Source: CAZXNF01 sp050741255 (GTDB taxonomy: Bacteria; Pseudomonadota; Gammaproteobacteria; Burkholderiales; SG8-41). Taken from it: a stretch of 24,033 nucleotides of DNA. Below the pieces are notes generated by a model. It saw only the letters and a program-made list of their open reading frames with translations, had not been told where the DNA came from and ran no database searches. Made by a program: the position numbers and the translations under genes. Where the stretch lies: positions 1 to 24,033 of the forward strand of contig JBOIEQ010000061.1 in NCBI GenBank assembly GCA_050741255.1, in the 5' to 3' direction. Below are positions 22,307 to 24,033 of the stretch, piece after piece (within the stretch, counting starts at the first letter, position 1; every line of letters begins with the position of its first letter).

Positions 22307-22521
22307 AGCTTAACTACCACCCGGAAACAGACTCTTTGTATATCGACCTCTCGGAAGCGTCGAGCGTAGAGACTCGCGAAATCTCCGAGGGTGTGCAGCT
22401 CGATTACGACGCCAAGGGAAACCTCGTGGGCATCGATATCGACAATGCCAGCACCAAGGTCCAGCTCAAAGAGCTCATCCTCAGCAAGCTCCCGGGCAAA
22501 GTCCGCACCGTTGCCGCTTAA
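22303..22521 (+). CDS. DUF2283 protein, probable antitoxin partner (cassette 10)
   Basis: A 72-residue protein with the full DUF2283 pattern: YHPETDSLYIDLSE, then REISEGVQLDYDAKGNLVGIDIDNAS. The family is small, beta-rich, and frequently encoded directly after a small toxin-like gene. Its start overlaps the previous stop by four bases, so the two are translationally coupled. The TAA stop (22519-22521) lies inside the R'' arm of the last attC. It could neutralise the upstream product and help stabilise the array (inference). Confidence 0.85.
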   Translation: MKLNYHPETDSLYIDLSEASSVETREISEGVQLDYDAKGNLVGIDIDNASTKVQLKELILSKLPGKVRTVAA

Positions 22522-22548
22522 CCTGGCGCCGCACTCGGACGCGCGCCG
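22516..22548 (+). other. Truncated terminal attC (attC10)
   Basis: R'' GCTTAAC (22516-22522) continues the 13-base GTTGCCGCTTAAC, which is complementary to the opening of cassette 10 (GTTAAACGGCAAC) at 12 of 13 positions. CACTCGGACG (22532-22541) resembles the L' region of attC3 (CAACTCGGACG), but no GTTRRRY core follows and the central hairpin is missing. Confidence 0.65.
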
Positions 22549-22578
22549 TGAAGCCGGCGCACGCCGCGGGGCTCCACG

Positions 22579-24033
22579 TCAGGCTGACGGTTTCGCCGGC
22601 GGCGCCCAACCCCCGGGCAGCTTGATCTCCTTGCCCACCGGGAATCCCAACACCCCGTTGTGCGCGAACACGTAGCAGCTGTTGCGCCCCAGGTCGCCCG
22701 TGACCACGATCATGAAGTCGTCCGCGCGCCACACCAGCGGCACCATCCGGTCCATGTCATCGGACTCGTGAAAGACCACGGGAATCCTTCCCGCCAGGTG
22801 TTCTTCCGCGAGGTTCCACGTCGGCTTCTGCGTCCAGTCGCGCAGGATGCGTTCGAACTGGTGCGCGGGAATCCGCGCCTGCGCGAACAACGCTTCCTTC
22901 AGTTTTTGCTTGGACCAGCCGCCGGCCGCGATGGTCTCCGCCAGGATCGGCGAGATCAGCAGGAGCGGCCGCAGCGTATCGTAGCCCTGTCCGACGCTGA
23001 ACATGATCTGCCAGGAGTATTGCTTGACCACCGCGTCAGCCATGTAGGGCAGCAGTGCTTCCGGTGTGGCGCCTGAAACCGAGGAGATGTGGTTGCCGCC
23101 CGTGTAGCGGCCGACGGACAGGGCATTGGTGCCCAGCGGAAAGCCGAAGTCCGCGCAATGCGGCGGCCAGCCGAGTTTTTTCACGACGTCTTCGTTTTCG
23201 GCCACCACCACGCGCCACGTGTTGCCGAACGTGGCCTTGTCGTTCTTGTGGGGGAGAAAGCCTGCGACGTTGCGCAGATACAGCCGCCAGAAGCGGCCGA
23301 CTGTCGTGTTGGCCTGGAAGCCGTCACGCATGACGCCCTGCGTGTAGTTGAACCCGAGCTCCTTGATGATGGGGCCGTTCAGCACGATCAGGTTTTCGCC
23401 GCCGGGCGTGTTGCCGCTGTGTTCGACGCCGTAGTCGTGATCGGCCATCGCTTCGACGGCGGCGACCAGCACCGGCATGTATTCGGGCCGGCAGCCGGCC
23501 ATCACACCATTGACCGCGACGCTCCACACGGTTGCCGAGCGGTTGTCGGGGAGCAATACGCCGAGCACCTCATCCGCACTGCGGTCGGTGTGGCGCAGGA
23601 ATTCCTGCACTTTCTCGACGGTCGGCGGGACGATCGGCAGCCCGTCGGACAGCTCGTGGGCGAGGAAGTACTCGTTGACCTCCTCGAAGCTGCCGCTGCA
23701 GACGATGTCCCGCGCGCCCGGTTCACCGCCGACGACGGCCTGGGCGGGCAGCGTGAGCAGGTTGTCGATGACCTTCGCGGCCGTGGTTTCGAGGATGTTC
23801 TTCTGCAGGACTTCCTTGGACTGCAGTCCCGGGTGGCCGGGAACCGGCGCCACCTGGATGTTGGGGAAACCTTGCCCCACCGACGTGGCCTTCGCCAGCA
23901 CCATGAAGCTTTCGCAGACGAGCGTGGACGAGGGGATGCCCGCCGCTTCCGCCGCCGCACTCGCCCGCAACACGGCGGGCGTGCAGCTGCCTCAACAGCC
24001 CATGCCGGAGACGACGGCGTCCACCCCCAAGGT
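22579..24033 (-). CDS. UGSC-family selenoprotein (5' end outside window)
   Basis: 484 residues are visible. The frame is open from the window edge to TGA 22579-22581, passing one in-frame TGA at 23992-23994. The context of that codon is VVSGMGC-Sec-GSCTPAVLRA, the defining motif of the UGSC family, in which members have Sec or Cys at this place. A hairpin at 23957-23984 follows the codon at SECIS-like distance. The rest is a large domain with FEEVNEYFLAHELSDGLPIVPPT, then SGNTPGGENLIVLNGPIIKELGFN, GRYTGGNHISS and, near the end, NGVLGFPVGKEIKLPGG. The biochemical role is unknown; a redox role of the Cys-Sec pair is an inference. A GTG at 23973 is not taken as start because the motif lies upstream. 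Confidence 0.85.
23957..23984 (-). promoter_or_regulatory. SECIS-like hairpin downstream of the in-frame TGA
   Basis: On the minus strand the stem starts 8 bases after the TGA: GCAC, GCCCGC, loop CGTGTT, GCGGGC, two-base bulge GA, GTGC. This gives 10 bp with a six-base loop holding G and U about 18-23 bases after the codon. The distance fits bacterial SECIS elements recognised by SelB. Confidence 0.65.

Larger units (their letters stand above)
15972..22548. mobile_element. Integron: intI, attI leader and ten gene cassettes
   Basis: The element consists of a minus-strand IntI gene, a 410-base leader and ten cassettes, all with plus-strand ORFs. Cassette crossover points, taken as the G/TT of each core site, fall at 17425/26 (attI), 18062/63, 18509/10, 18872/73, 19442/43, 20033/34, 20419/20, 20968/69, 21526/27 and 22015/16. 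Cassettes are 363-637 bp. In each cassette the first bases are the reverse complement of its last bases before the attC arm, over 8-13 bases for most (cassette 4: 13 of 13; cassette 7 is poor), as expected for excised circles. No transposase or second recombinase is seen, so it looks chromosomal. It lies between two convergent genes. The right end is a truncated attC. Confidence 0.95.

Noticed and set aside
17435..22521. Short direct repeats at regular spacing resembling a CRISPR array
   Set aside because: The recurring GTTAGGC-type words are 360-640 bases apart and belong to attC sites with paired arms; no CRISPR repeat or cas gene is present.
23973..23994. TGA at 23992-23994 as a nonsense mutation, with the gene starting at GTG 23973
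   Set aside because: The motif around the TGA is the UGSC signature, and coding-quality sequence continues upstream to the window edge.

Overview
The window is GC-rich chromosomal DNA that looks betaproteobacterial (Burkholderiales- or Rhodocyclales-like). The reasons are the periplasmic formate dehydrogenase operon with DUF3305/DUF3306 partners, a Bug/TctC-type solute-binding protein, a single-chain class I fumarase and overall codon use. Taxonomy is inferred, because no rRNA is present.

Region 1 (1-2893) holds the 3' end of a glucokinase gene. Convergent to it is a minus-strand molybdenum-cofactor group, moaA > fdhD > mobA, whose two internal gaps are each filled by a different imperfect inverted repeat. 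Region 2 (3007-12309) is a plus-strand formate dehydrogenase locus. It starts with DUF3305, DUF3306 and a six-cluster polyferredoxin coupled by ATGA overlaps. It continues with a TorD-like chaperone, a small Tat-signal protein, FdhA (Cys form), FdhB, a small lipoprotein, FdhC and a small Ala/Lys-rich exported protein, and ends in a clear terminator. The moaA/fdhD/mobA genes supply the cofactor that FdhA needs, so regions 1 and 2 form one functional unit. Region 3 (12309-15926) holds class I fumarase and a TctC-family binding protein (minus, with a terminator between them), then a divergent 3-hydroxyisobutyrate-dehydrogenase-family gene.

Region 4 (15972-about 22548) is an integron between two convergent chromosomal genes. 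The minus-strand intI has a LexA-type box just upstream. Next comes a 410-base leader containing a repeated motif, then attI and ten gene cassettes, all with plus-strand ORFs. Nine complete attC sites of 60-129 bp and one truncated terminal attC could be mapped, and cassette ends are complementary over 8-13 bases in most cases. Cassette products are mostly unknown. They include a lipoprotein, a TPR protein, a small membrane protein and a two-gene toxin-antitoxin-like pair with a DUF2283 protein.

Region 5 (22579-24033, minus, 5' end off the window) is a UGSC-family protein gene. Its open frame runs through an in-frame TGA inside Gly-Met-Gly-Cys-TGA-Gly-Ser-Cys-Thr, followed by a SECIS-like hairpin, so it is most likely a selenoprotein. 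The two most interesting items are the undescribed cassette content with its repeated attI leader, and the selenocysteine codon at the window edge.
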